Shown here in pieces: positions 1 to 6,687 of a stretch of DNA of 11,242 bases. The stretch comes from CAYXOX01 sp964466745 (GTDB lineage Bacteria; Pseudomonadota; Alphaproteobacteria; Rhodobacterales; Rhodobacteraceae). The stretch covers positions 1 through 11,242 of the forward strand of contig CAYXOX010000105.1 of NCBI GenBank assembly GCA_964466745.1, in the 5' to 3' direction. The notes below the pieces were generated by a model, which made no database searches, was not told the origin of the DNA, and worked only from the letters and a program-made list of their open reading frames with translations. Positions within the stretch are counted from its first letter, which is position 1; the number at the start of each line of letters is the position of its first letter. The position numbers and the translations under genes were made by a program.

Positions 1-2411
1 AAGCCCATCGGCTGTGAATTGAGCAGCGCGCAGGCGTAGATCCCGGGATGATGGCGCTTGAGCCAGGCGCTGGCATAGACCAGGAGCGCGAAGCTCGCCG
101 CGTGGCTTTCGGGAAAGCCGTAGGAGCCAAAGCCCTCGATCTGACTGAAACAGCGCTGGGCGAAATCCTCGTCATAGCCGTTCGCCCGCATCCCCCGCAG
201 GAAGCGTTCGCGAAATTCGCTCACGTGGCCGAGCTTCTTGAAGGTGGCAAGCGCCCGGCGCAGCCGGTCGGCCTCGTCAGGGGAAAAGCCTGCGCCGATG
301 ATGGCGATCTGCATCGCCTGTTCCTGGAACAGCGGCACGCCCAGCGTCTTGCCCAGCACCTCGCCCAGCGCGTCGGAGGGGAAGCTCACCGCCTCCTGCC
401 CGTTCCGGCGGCGGATGAAGGGGTGCACCATGTCGCCCTGGATTGGCCCCGGCCGGATGATCGCCACCTGGATGACGAGATCGTAGAACCGCCGCGGCCG
501 CATCCGGGGCAGGAAGTTCATCTGCGCCCGGCTCTCCACCTGGAAGACGCCCAGCGAATCCGCCCGGCAGAGCATGTCGTAGGTGGCGGGATCCTCCGGT
601 GGCAGGGTGGCAAGGCTGTAGCGGGTGTCGTGGTGACGCTCGATCAGGTCGAAGGCCTTGCGGATGCAGGTGAGCATGCCCAGCGCCAGCACGTCGATCT
701 TCAGGATGCCCAGGGTGTCGATATCGTCCTTGTCCCAGGGGATGACGGTGCGCTCCTCCATGGTGGCGTTCTCCACCGGGGCCAGTTCGTCGAGCCGCCC
801 CTCGGTGATGACGAACCCGCCCACGTGCTGCGAGAGATGGCGCGGAAACCCCTGGATCTCGCGGATCAGGGCCAGGGTCTGCGCCAGCCGCCGGTCGGCG
901 GGGTCGAGCCCGATCTCGCGCAAACGCTCGTGCTCGAGGCCGCTGGTGGAGAAGAACCCCCAGAGCTGGGAGGAGATGGCCGCGAGGGTGTCTTCGCTCA
1001 GGCCCATGGCGCGGCCCACCTCGCGGATGGCGCGCTTGCCGCGGTAATGGATCACCGTGGCGCACAGCCCCGCGCGGTGCCGCCCGTAGCGGGCGTAGAT
1101 GTGCTGGATCACCTCCTCGCGGCGCTCATGCTCGAAATCCACGTCGATGTCGGGCGGCTCGTCGCGCGCCTCGCTCACGAAGCGCTCGAACACCATGGTG
1201 CCGATCTCGGGGCTGACCGAGGTGATGCCGAGGCAGTAGCACACCACCGAGTTCGCCGCCGAGCCGCGCCCCTGGCAGAGGATGCCCCGCGTTCGGGCGA
1301 AGGCCACGATGTCGTGCACGGTGAGGAAGTAAGGCTCGTAGCGCAGCTTCGCGATCAGCCGCAGCTCGTGGGCCAGTAGCCCCCGCACCCGCTCCGGCGC
1401 GCCGTCTGGGTACCGCCAGGCCAGCCCTTCCCGCGCCAGCCGTTCGAGCCGCTCCGTGGCGGTCTCCTCGGCCGTCGCCTCCGAGGGGTACTCGTAGCGC
1501 AGCTCGTCCAGCGAGAAGCGGCAGCGGCGCACCACCTCGCGCACCTGGTCGAGCGCGCGGGGATGGGCGCGGAAGATCCGCCGCATCTCCGCCTCCGGGC
1601 GCAGGCGCCGCTCGCCATTGGCCAGTGCCGCGCGTCCCAGGTCGTCCACCCGCCTGCGGGTCCGGATCGCGGTGAGCACGTCGGCGAGCTTGCGCCGGGC
1701 GCCGTGGTGCATCATCGGGCTCGCCGCAGCCACGGCGGGCACGCGCAGCCGCGCGGCGCAGCGCGCCAGAGCCGAGAGGCGTGCCGCGTCATGCCCGTCG
1801 TAGCGCGGCGCCATCACCAGCGAGACCTGGCCCGGAAACGCGGAGATCAGCGCCCGGGCCGCGGCCGGCCAGCCCTCGCCGCCGCCCCGGTGTTCGCGCT
1901 CCGCCAGGATCTCCGCGCCGGCCGGAGCTTCCGGGGGATGCAGCAGCAGCTCCATGCCCTGCCCCCATTCCAGCAGATCGTCGAGCTGCAACCGGCAGTC
2001 GCCCTTTCCCGCCCGAAGACGGCCCGTCGAGATCAGCCGGCAGAGCCGGCCCCAGGCGGCACGGTCCCGTGGCAGCGCGGTCACCGAGAAACCGTCCTCG
2101 CAGACGATCCGCGCCGCCGGAAGCAGCCGCGGCCGGTTGAGGATCGCCGCCGAGCCCCGCGGGCGCGGCACGCCCGGCGGGCGCGGCGGGCCCACGGGCC
2201 CCCGATCCCGTTCGGCGCGCTCCCGCTCCGCCACCTTCCGGGCGATCTCGCGGGCGGCCCCGTGGGCCCGCACGACGCCGGCCACCGAGTTCACGTCGGC
2301 GATGGCCAGCGCCTCGAGCCCGAGGAGCGCGGCACGCTCCACGTATTCCTCGGGATGGGATGCCCCGGTCAGGAAGGTGAAATTCGAGGTGGCGTCGAGC
2401 TCGGCGAACAT
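1..2411 (-). CDS. dnaE2: Error-prone DNA polymerase DnaE2 (3' end cut by window edge)
   Basis: This is a C-family DNA polymerase alpha subunit of the DnaE2 type, the SOS-induced polymerase for mutagenic translesion synthesis, which in related bacteria works with ImuA and ImuB. The visible part is 803 codons; the family is usually about 1,050-1,150 residues, so the C-terminal region (OB-fold part) lies beyond the left edge. The N-terminal PHP domain begins MFAELDATSNF, and the metal-binding histidines expected in an active PHP domain are replaced (D and T in the first motif, IADVN in the next), as is common in this branch. A Pro/Arg-rich stretch follows at about residues 60-95. The palm carries PDIDVDF with D421 and D423, and KIDVLALGML with D573, matching the three catalytic aspartates of E. 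coli DnaE. The visible end reads ALLNSQPMG, typical of the family. The ATG at 2411 has no Shine-Dalgarno but sits 7 nt after a -10 element. DnaE2 rather than replicative DnaE1 is inferred from these motifs and the LexA box. Confidence 0.95.
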   Translation of the reverse strand, partial: MFAELDATSNFTFLTGASHPEEYVERAALLGLEALAIADVNSVAGVVRAHGAAREIARKVAERERAERDRGPVGPPRPPGVPRPRGSAAILNRPRLLPAARIVCEDGFSVTALPRDRAAWGRLCRLISTGRLRAGKGDCRLQLDDLLEWGQGMELLLHPPEAPAGAEILAEREHRGGGEGWPAAARALISAFPGQVSLVMAPRYDGHDAARLSALARCAARLRVPAVAAASPMMHHGARRKLADVLTAIRTRRRVDDLGRAALANGERRLRPEAEMRRIFRAHPRALDQVREVVRRCRFSLDELRYEYPSEATAEETATERLERLAREGLAWRYPDGAPERVRGLLAHELRLIAKLRYEPYFLTVHDIVAFARTRGILCQGRGSAANSVVCYCLGITSVSPEIGTMVFERFVSEARDEPPDIDVDFEHERREEVIQHIYARYGRHRAGLCATVIHYRGKRAIREVGRAMGLSEDTLAAISSQLWGFFSTSGLEHERLREIGLDPADRRLAQTLALIREIQGFPRHLSQHVGGFVITEGRLDELAPVENATMEERTVIPWDKDDIDTLGILKIDVLALGMLTCIRKAFDLIERHHDTRYSLATLPPEDPATYDMLCRADSLGVFQVESRAQMNFLPRMRPRRFYDLVIQVAIIRPGPIQGDMVHPFIRRRNGQEAVSFPSDALGEVLGKTLGVPLFQEQAMQIAIIGAGFSPDEADRLRRALATFKKLGHVSEFRERFLRGMRANGYDEDFAQRCFSQIEGFGSYGFPESHAASFALLVYASAWLKRHHPGIYACALLNSQPMG

Positions 2412-2418
2412 GGGCTGC

Positions 2419-2447
2419 AGTATATTCTTGTTTTGTTCTCCCTTCGA
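2419..2447 (-). promoter_or_regulatory. Putative dnaE2 promoter, predicted leaderless
   Basis: A -10 hexamer TATACT (5 of 6 matches to TATAAT) lies at 2424-2419 on the minus strand. With a 17-nt spacer the -35 would be TCGAAG at 2447-2442, a weak match to TTGACA. Only 7 nt (GCAGCCC) separate the -10 from the ATG at 2411, so the predicted transcription start falls on or beside the start codon and there is no room for a Shine-Dalgarno. The LexA box fills the spacer. The -10 is a good match; the -35 and the exact start site are inference. Confidence 0.6.
2424..2438 (-). promoter_or_regulatory. LexA-binding SOS box of dnaE2
   Basis: On the minus strand the site reads GAACAAAACAAGAAT, that is GAAC-N7-GAAT; on the plus strand it is ATTC-N7-GTTC. 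The known alphaproteobacterial LexA operator is the direct repeat GTTC-N7-GTTC, so 7 of 8 defining bases match. It lies 13-27 bp upstream of the dnaE2 start, between the putative -35 and -10 and touching the -10, which is where a repressor would block RNA polymerase. dnaE2 is a classic SOS gene, which raises confidence in this one-mismatch site. Confidence 0.8.
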
Positions 2448-2454
2448 GTCCGCT

Positions 2455-2487
2455 CTTCATCTTGGCTCGAATACTCCCGCCGGAGGC
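2455..2487 (-). repeat. Rhodobacterales-type intergenic repeat-like element
   Basis: On the minus strand this 33-nt stretch starts GCCTCCGGCGGGAGTATT and ends AAGATGAAG. From memory, very similar strings (CTCCGGCGGGAGTATTT, then a short variable part, then AAGATGAAG) occur many times in intergenic regions of Rhodobacteraceae genomes, often just after genes. Only one copy is seen in this window, so its repeat nature rests on recall, not on the sequence here. It contains two mutually exclusive small hairpins, CCGCC-TCC-GGCGG and CTCC-GGCG-GGAG. It sits between the methyltransferase stop and the dnaE2 promoter. Confidence 0.5.
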
Positions 2488-2518
2488 GGTTCCCCGCGCG
2501 GGGTCCGCGCCGCGGCGC
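2477..2518 (-). terminator. Cluster of three dyads after the methyltransferase, possible terminator
   Basis: Three symmetric elements follow one another in the 117-nt gap between the methyltransferase and dnaE2: GCGCCGCGGCGC (2507-2518, perfect 12-bp palindrome), CCCCGCGCGGGG (2492-2503, perfect 12-bp palindrome) and CCGCC-GGA-GGCGG (2477-2489, 5-bp stem with 3-nt loop). No U-tract follows directly, so this is not a textbook intrinsic terminator, but the position just after the stop codon at 2529 fits transcript-end or 3'-stabilising structures. High GC alone makes some palindromes likely. Confidence 0.35.
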
Positions 2519-2528
2519 CCGGGCCTTC

Positions 2529-3383
2529 TCAGCGCCGTTCGAGGCGCATCATCACGTAGCGGTTGTGGGCGCGGAAGGCCTCGGCGGTGCGGGTGCGCCG
2601 GTTGAGCCGCTGATCGAGCCGCGCCCGCGCCCGCGGGCGCACGGCCAGCCGCAGGAGGCCGCGGAGCGCCCGATGCGCCAGGGGGCGCCCCTCCGCAAGG
2701 GCGGCATCGGCCCGGGTCAGCCCGTAGCCCACCACGTTGTAGAGCCCCTGCTCGATCTCGACCGAAGGCGCCACCGCGGCGGTGATCTCCTCCTCCGAGA
2801 GAAGCGTGAAGGGCTGCCGCGCGAGCTCGGCCCGGAACGCCTCCCAGCGGTGGCCGCCGCCCACCTTGGCCACCGCCTTGTCGAGCACGAAGCCCTCGGG
2901 GCGAAAGCAGTCCGCCAGCACCACCGAGCCCCCCGGTTCCAGGAGCTCGGCGCAGCGCGCGAGCCCCCTGTCCAGGGCCACGTACTGGAAGCTCTCCGAG
3001 AAGAGGCAGATGTCGAAGGGGCCGGAGCCGGTGAAGTCCTCGAAGCGGCATTCATGCACCACCGCCCCCGGCGCGTTCTCGCGGCAGCGTTCGGCGAGGA
3101 ACGCGCTCGGCACCACGATCTCCACCGTGTAGCCGAGGGCCAGCAGCTTGGCCGCCGTCTCGCCCGCGCCGCCGCCGATGTCGAGAAGTCGCGCCGGGGG
3201 CGGCGGCAGCAGCTCGAAGAGGCGTGCGGTATAGGCCTCCTGCGCCGGGCGCAGGTTGGCCGCGGCGGGCTCGAGCCCTTCCCAGTAGCCGTAATGCAGG
3301 TTCTCGGCGCCCGTCAGCCACCGCGTGAACGCGAGGCCCACGTCGAGCCCCACCGCCTGCGTATCGATCTTGCGCTTGCCCAT
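2529..3383 (-). CDS. Class I SAM-dependent methyltransferase, substrate unknown
   Basis: The 284-residue protein has the Rossmann fold signatures of a class I S-adenosylmethionine methyltransferase: motif I LLDIGGGAGET at residues 66-76, an acidic FEDF at 114-117, DICLFSESFQYV at 124-135, and LLEPGGSVVLAD at 147-158. An HYGYWEG motif at 30-36 precedes the core, as in several small-molecule methyltransferases. The C-terminal ~45 residues are rich in arginine. No signal peptide or membrane segment is evident, so it should be cytoplasmic. I chose the ATG at 3383: the frame stays open for 46 more residues upstream, but that part is low-complexity and runs through the intergenic region. There is no clear Shine-Dalgarno. 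It stands alone between rppH (142-nt gap) and dnaE2 (117-nt gap). The fold is certain; the substrate cannot be told, and the neighbours do not suggest one. Confidence 0.88.
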   Translation of the reverse strand: MGKRKIDTQAVGLDVGLAFTRWLTGAENLHYGYWEGLEPAAANLRPAQEAYTARLFELLPPPPARLLDIGGGAGETAAKLLALGYTVEIVVPSAFLAERCRENAPGAVVHECRFEDFTGSGPFDICLFSESFQYVALDRGLARCAELLEPGGSVVLADCFRPEGFVLDKAVAKVGGGHRWEAFRAELARQPFTLLSEEEITAAVAPSVEIEQGLYNVVGYGLTRADAALAEGRPLAHRALRGLLRLAVRPRARARLDQRLNRRTRTAEAFRAHNRYVMMRLERR

Positions 3384-3425
3384 CGGCGGGGGTCTAGCCC
3401 GAGCCGCCCGCGGGGGGAAGAGGGC

Positions 3426-3431
3426 TGTCAA
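3426..3431 (-). promoter_or_regulatory. Possible -35 element for the methyltransferase gene
   Basis: A perfect TTGACA, preceded by C as in alphaproteobacterial -35 elements, lies on the minus strand 42 nt before the ATG at 3383. At a 17-nt spacing the expected -10 would be GGCGGC, which is poor, and the better-looking TAGACC is 29 nt away. The -35 match is clear but the promoter as a whole is uncertain. Confidence 0.3.
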
Positions 3432-3496
3432 GCGTCCTGCGCGCCGGGTTGGCCGATGGCGCCCGTGGCGCAATGCGGTCGACGACAACTGGCGGA

Positions 3497-3517
3497 GCCG
3501 GCCGCCGGCCGCCGGCC
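3497..3517. repeat. Three tandem copies of GCCGGCC after rppH
   Basis: Three exact 7-bp copies of GCCGGCC lie end to end at 3497-3503, 3504-3510 and 3511-3517, only 8 bp past the rppH stop. On the minus strand they read GGCCGGC three times and can pair with each other. A further GGCC-GTGC-GGCC hairpin lies between the stop and the repeat. The region may act as a 3' structure or terminator for rppH, although no U-tract is seen. The rest of the 142-nt gap shows only the possible -35 element noted above. Confidence 0.55.
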
Positions 3518-3525
3518 GCACGGCC

Positions 3526-4068
3526 CTAGAGGCGCGGCGCGAACTCCGCGAGTGCCGCGGCGTAGACGGGGCGCTTGAAGGCCACGATCGCCTCCAGCAC
3601 CTCTTCGGGGCTCATCCACCGCCACGCGGAAAACTCCGGATGCGCGCCGGCCGCGATGGCCGCGTCGTCCGGCTCGAGACGGATGTCGGCGTCGGTGCCG
3701 AGAAAGCGCATGAGCACCCATTTCTGCGCCTGTCCGCGGAAGCGCCCGCCCCAGCGCAGGGGCACGATCTCCGGGGGCAGGTCGTAGTGCAGCCAGCCCT
3801 CCGTCTCCGCCTCGATCCGCACCAGCGACGCGGGGATGCCCGTTTCCTCGCGAAGCTCGCGCAGTGCGGCGCCCGTCACGCTTTCCCCCGCGTCGATGCC
3901 GCCCTGGGGCATCTGCCAGGCCGGCTCGGTCATGCCGTGACGCTGGCCCATGAAGAGCCGGCCCTGCCCGTCGGCGAGGGCCACGCCCACGCAGGGGCGG
4001 TAGGGCAGGGCGGATGCCCCGGCCGGAGCACCGCCGCTCTGCGGGTCCGTGCTTCGCGGCCCGGTCAC
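3526..4068 (-). CDS. rppH: RNA pyrophosphohydrolase (Nudix)
   Basis: RppH removes pyrophosphate from the 5' triphosphate end of mRNAs, which exposes them to endonuclease decay. With a GTG start at 4068 the protein has 180 residues. YRPCVGVAL at 23-31 and WQMPQGGID at 51-59 match the RppH/diadenosine-polyphosphate hydrolase branch. The Nudix box is complete at 56-78: G56, E62, then RELREETGI at 70-78 with catalytic E71, E74 and E75. GWLHYDLPPE (91-100) and the GQAQKW segment (112-117) are also typical of RppH. The GTG is preceded by GAGG with a 7-nt gap; the frame stays open to 4188, but that part overlaps the end of ctpA and is low-complexity. The start lies 40 nt after the ctpA stop, so it is probably the last gene of the gpmI-envC-ctpA unit. 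Confusion with another Nudix hydrolase is possible but less likely given the YRPxVG and WQMPQGG motifs. Confidence 0.92.
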   Translation of the reverse strand: MTGPRSTDPQSGGAPAGASALPYRPCVGVALADGQGRLFMGQRHGMTEPAWQMPQGGIDAGESVTGAALRELREETGIPASLVRIEAETEGWLHYDLPPEIVPLRWGGRFRGQAQKWVLMRFLGTDADIRLEPDDAAIAAGAHPEFSAWRWMSPEEVLEAIVAFKRPVYAAALAEFAPRL

Positions 4069-4108
4069 CGCCCCGCCTCGCCGGTGTTCACGGCGCGCCG
4101 GCCCGCGC

Positions 4109-5485
4109 TCACTGGGCGGCAAGCTCACCGAGGGCGGCGGCGGCCGCGGGGCCGAGCGCCGAGAGCCCCTTGAGGATGTCGATGGCATAGGCGAGCTGGT
4201 AGTCTTCCTCGCGCAGCGCCGCCGCCGCTTCTGCCCGGGCGCGCTCCTGCTCGATCTGCTGGCGCTGGTCTTCGGTCAGGCTGTCGTTGTCGAGCGCGCC
4301 GCGCAGGTCCGCCTCCGAGCGGGAGGGCGCCGTCTCTTCCTCGCCGTCTTCCGCCGCGGCTTCCGCGGCCCGCTCGGTGCGGGGCTGTTGCACGATGATG
4401 TCGGGGGAGATCCCAAGCGCCTGGATCGAGCGCCCGGAGGGCGTGTAGTAGCGCGCGGTGGTCAGCCGCATCGCACCGTCGCCCCGCAGCGGCATCACCG
4501 TCTGCACCGAGCCCTTCCCGAAGGAGTTGGTGCCGACGACGATGGCCCGGCGATGGTCCTGCAGCGCGCCCGCGACGATCTCGGAGGCGGAGGCCGAGCC
4601 GCCGTTGATGAGCACCACGATCGGCTTGCCCTGCGCCAGGTCTCCCGGGGTCGCGTTGAAGCGGTCGCCGTCGGCCGGGTTGCGGCCGCGGGTGGACACG
4701 ATCTCACCCTTTTCCAGAAAGGCGTCAGATACCCGGATCGCCTGGGAAAGGAGGCCGCCGGGATTGTTGCGCAGGTCGAGCACGATGCCGTTCACCGCGT
4801 CGAAACCGCCGGCGGCTTCCACCTGCTCGGCAAGGCCCGCTTCGAGGTTGGGGAAGGTCTGGTCGTTGAAGGTGGTCACGCGCAGCACCACGGTATCGCC
4901 CTCGGTGCGGGCGCGCACGGCCGTCAGCTTGATGGTGTCGCGGGTGATCGCCACGTCGAAGGGGTTTTCCTCGCCCTCGCGGACGATCGTGACGACAACG
5001 TCCGAGCCCACGGGGCCGCGCATCAGTTCCACGGCCTCGTCGAGCGTCAGCCCCAGCAGGCTTTCGCCGTCCACATGGGTGATGAAGTCGCCCGCCTCGA
5101 TGCCAGCGGCGTCGGCCGGCGTGCCGTCGATGGGCGAGACGACCTTCACGAACCCCTCTTCCTGGGTCACCTCGATGCCGAGCCCGCCGAATTCGCCCCG
5201 GGTCTGGACGCGCATGTCGGCCGCGTCGTCGGGCGAAAGGTAGCTCGAATGGGGATCGAGCGAGGTCAGCATCCCGTCGATGGCCGCCTCGATCAGATCC
5301 TCGGCATCGACCTCCTCGACATATTGCGCGCGAATCCGCTCGAAGATGTCGCCGAACAGATCGAGCTGTTCGTAGACGCTGGCAGAGCGGTTGCTTTCCT
5401 GCGCGATCAACGGGCCTGCAACCTGCACCGTAAGCAGCGCCCCGGCAAGCGTGCCGGCGGCGGCGGCCATCACGAATTTCCTCAT
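4109..5485 (-). CDS. ctpA: C-terminal processing protease (S41 family)
   Basis: This periplasmic serine protease of the CtpA/Prc family cuts proteins near their C-termini; relatives regulate peptidoglycan hydrolases and process or degrade envelope proteins. The 458-residue protein starts with a signal peptide (MRKFVMAAAAG followed by a hydrophobic core, ending near GPLIAQ at 24-29). A PDZ domain spans about 95-170, and the S41 catalytic domain follows. GGSASASEI contains the nucleophile S299, and SFGKGSVQ contains the general base K324 and Q328; the 25-residue Ser-Lys spacing and 4-residue Lys-Gln spacing match E. coli Prc. A charged, Ala/Glu-rich tail occupies about 370-430. An upstream ATG at 5491 overlaps the envC stop as TGATG; I prefer 5485 because GGGGA lies 9 nt before it but only 3 nt before the first ATG. 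The gene is co-directional and essentially contiguous with envC. Confidence 0.95.
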   Translation of the reverse strand: MRKFVMAAAAGTLAGALLTVQVAGPLIAQESNRSASVYEQLDLFGDIFERIRAQYVEEVDAEDLIEAAIDGMLTSLDPHSSYLSPDDAADMRVQTRGEFGGLGIEVTQEEGFVKVVSPIDGTPADAAGIEAGDFITHVDGESLLGLTLDEAVELMRGPVGSDVVVTIVREGEENPFDVAITRDTIKLTAVRARTEGDTVVLRVTTFNDQTFPNLEAGLAEQVEAAGGFDAVNGIVLDLRNNPGGLLSQAIRVSDAFLEKGEIVSTRGRNPADGDRFNATPGDLAQGKPIVVLINGGSASASEIVAGALQDHRRAIVVGTNSFGKGSVQTVMPLRGDGAMRLTTARYYTPSGRSIQALGISPDIIVQQPRTERAAEAAAEDGEEETAPSRSEADLRGALDNDSLTEDQRQQIEQERARAEAAAALREEDYQLAYAIDILKGLSALGPAAAAALGELAAQ

Positions 5486-5490
5486 GTGCA

Positions 5491-6687
5491 TCAGTCCCCG
5501 TTGAATGCAGTGTCGAAGACGAACCAGTCGCCCGGATTCACCGGCTCCTGCCCGACCCGGATCTCTATATAAAGGCTTTCGCTCTGGCGGCGCGAGGGCA
5601 CAGCGTCGCCTGCGGTCACTTCCGTGTGTTCGGGCGCATCGCCGCCCATGAGCCCCAGCGGCGCGCCCTCGGGCACGACCTGCCCGATCTCGCCATAGAC
5701 CTCGGCGAGGCCGGCGAGCACCACCAGCATGTCGGCCGCGGGCTCGAGGATCAGGAGATTTCCGTAGTCGAGCAGCGGCCCACGGTAGCGGATCGTCGCC
5801 GCCGCCGGTGCCGTCACGAGGGCACGCGGGGCCGTGGCCATGATGAGGCCCGGGCGCGCGACGCCGGCGGCGTCGGGTTCGCGGAACCCGCGCAGGAGCG
5901 TGCCCTGGACGGGCATCCGCAGCCCCGAGGTCAGCACCGGCGGATCGTAAGGCAGCAACTCCTCCCCCACGATCTCGCTGAGCCCGCTCGCGAAGCCCTC
6001 CAGCGTTTCCGTGGAGGCGATGAGGATCGCGGTGCGGATCGGATCTTCCACGAAGCGGCGCGGCAGATCGCGCCGCTCGGAGGCGGCGAGGCTCAGCTCG
6101 CTGCGGGCGGCCTGGATGCCGGCCAGCCCCTCGCGCAGCGTTTCGGCGGCATTCTCCTGCAGCGCGCGCAGTTCGGCCACCTCGCGCAGGTCGGCGGCCA
6201 GCCGCTCCGCCTCGGAGGAGAGCGCCGGGGTGACGTCGGCGAGGATCATGCCCGAGCGCGCGGTGCCGGTGGGGCCCAGCGGATGCAGCATCACCAGCGG
6301 GCCGGCGTTGCGCCCCATCATCTGCAGCGCGGCAAGGAGCCGGGAGATCTCCTGCTCGCGCGCGTCGAGGTCGCGGGCGAGCACCTGTTCGCGGATCGAG
6401 ACGCGGCGCAGGCCGGAGCGCATCGCCGCGAGCCCCTCCTCGAAGGCGCGGACCGCCTCCGTCAGCGCGGCGATCCGGTTGGAGGCGCCGCTTGCCTCCT
6501 CCAGCGCGCGGGAGGCTGCCTCGATCCGCTCGGCCGCGGCGCGCGCCGCCGCGGCAGGGTCGGGCTCGGCCAGCGCGGGCACGGGCAGCGCGCCGAACCA
6601 GAGGACGAGCGCCAGCAGAAGGCCCTGCACCAGCCGGTGCGCGGGGCCCATGGCAGGCTCCCCGGTGCGGTTGCGGCGCCTGCCCAT
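5491..6687 (-). CDS. envC: EnvC-like murein hydrolase activator with degenerate LytM domain
   Basis: This is a periplasmic M23/LytM-domain protein of the EnvC type. EnvC relatives do not cut peptidoglycan themselves; they activate amidases at division sites. The protein has 398 residues from the ATG at 6687. A signal peptide core (LVQGLLLALVLWFGALPV) lies at about 19-36 with likely cleavage after ALA. A coiled-coil region rich in Ala, Glu, Arg and Leu runs from about 43 to 210, and the LytM domain from about 256 to the end. The zinc ligands of active M23 peptidases are absent: GVARPGLI stands where HxxxD is expected, EPAADML has no catalytic His, and the final HxH is SLYIEIR, almost as in E. 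coli EnvC (SLYFEIR). The gpmI stop and this ATG share a base (TGATG). A GTG lies directly upstream at 6690; an ATG at 6651, preceded by GGGGAG at 6 nt, is a serious alternative that shortens the n-region. gpmI-envC linkage is also known in E. coli. Confidence 0.9.
   Translation of the reverse strand: MGRRRNRTGEPAMGPAHRLVQGLLLALVLWFGALPVPALAEPDPAAAARAAAERIEAASRALEEASGASNRIAALTEAVRAFEEGLAAMRSGLRRVSIREQVLARDLDAREQEISRLLAALQMMGRNAGPLVMLHPLGPTGTARSGMILADVTPALSSEAERLAADLREVAELRALQENAAETLREGLAGIQAARSELSLAASERRDLPRRFVEDPIRTAILIASTETLEGFASGLSEIVGEELLPYDPPVLTSGLRMPVQGTLLRGFREPDAAGVARPGLIMATAPRALVTAPAAATIRYRGPLLDYGNLLILEPAADMLVVLAGLAEVYGEIGQVVPEGAPLGLMGGDAPEHTEVTAGDAVPSRRQSESLYIEIRVGQEPVNPGDWFVFDTAFNGD

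Noticed and set aside
1789..3051. A 420-codon minus-strand frame that spans the methyltransferase and the start of dnaE2, considered as a possible imuB remnant
   Set aside because: No Y-family polymerase or ImuB motif is visible; it is out of frame with both real genes and Gly/Arg/Ala-rich.
3384..3521. A 46-residue N-terminal extension of the methyltransferase
   Set aside because: The extension is low-complexity Arg/Pro/Ala, lies in the intergenic region and has no homology-like motif; the ATG at 3383 gives a normal family length.
1563..3578. A 671-codon open frame on the plus strand, and others such as 48-1379, 4049-5572, 5626-6894 and 6492-8369
   Set aside because: They lie antisense to genes with clear conserved motifs, have Arg/Ala/Pro/His-rich low-complexity translations with no family signature, and are expected where GC-rich codon bias removes stop codons from other frames.
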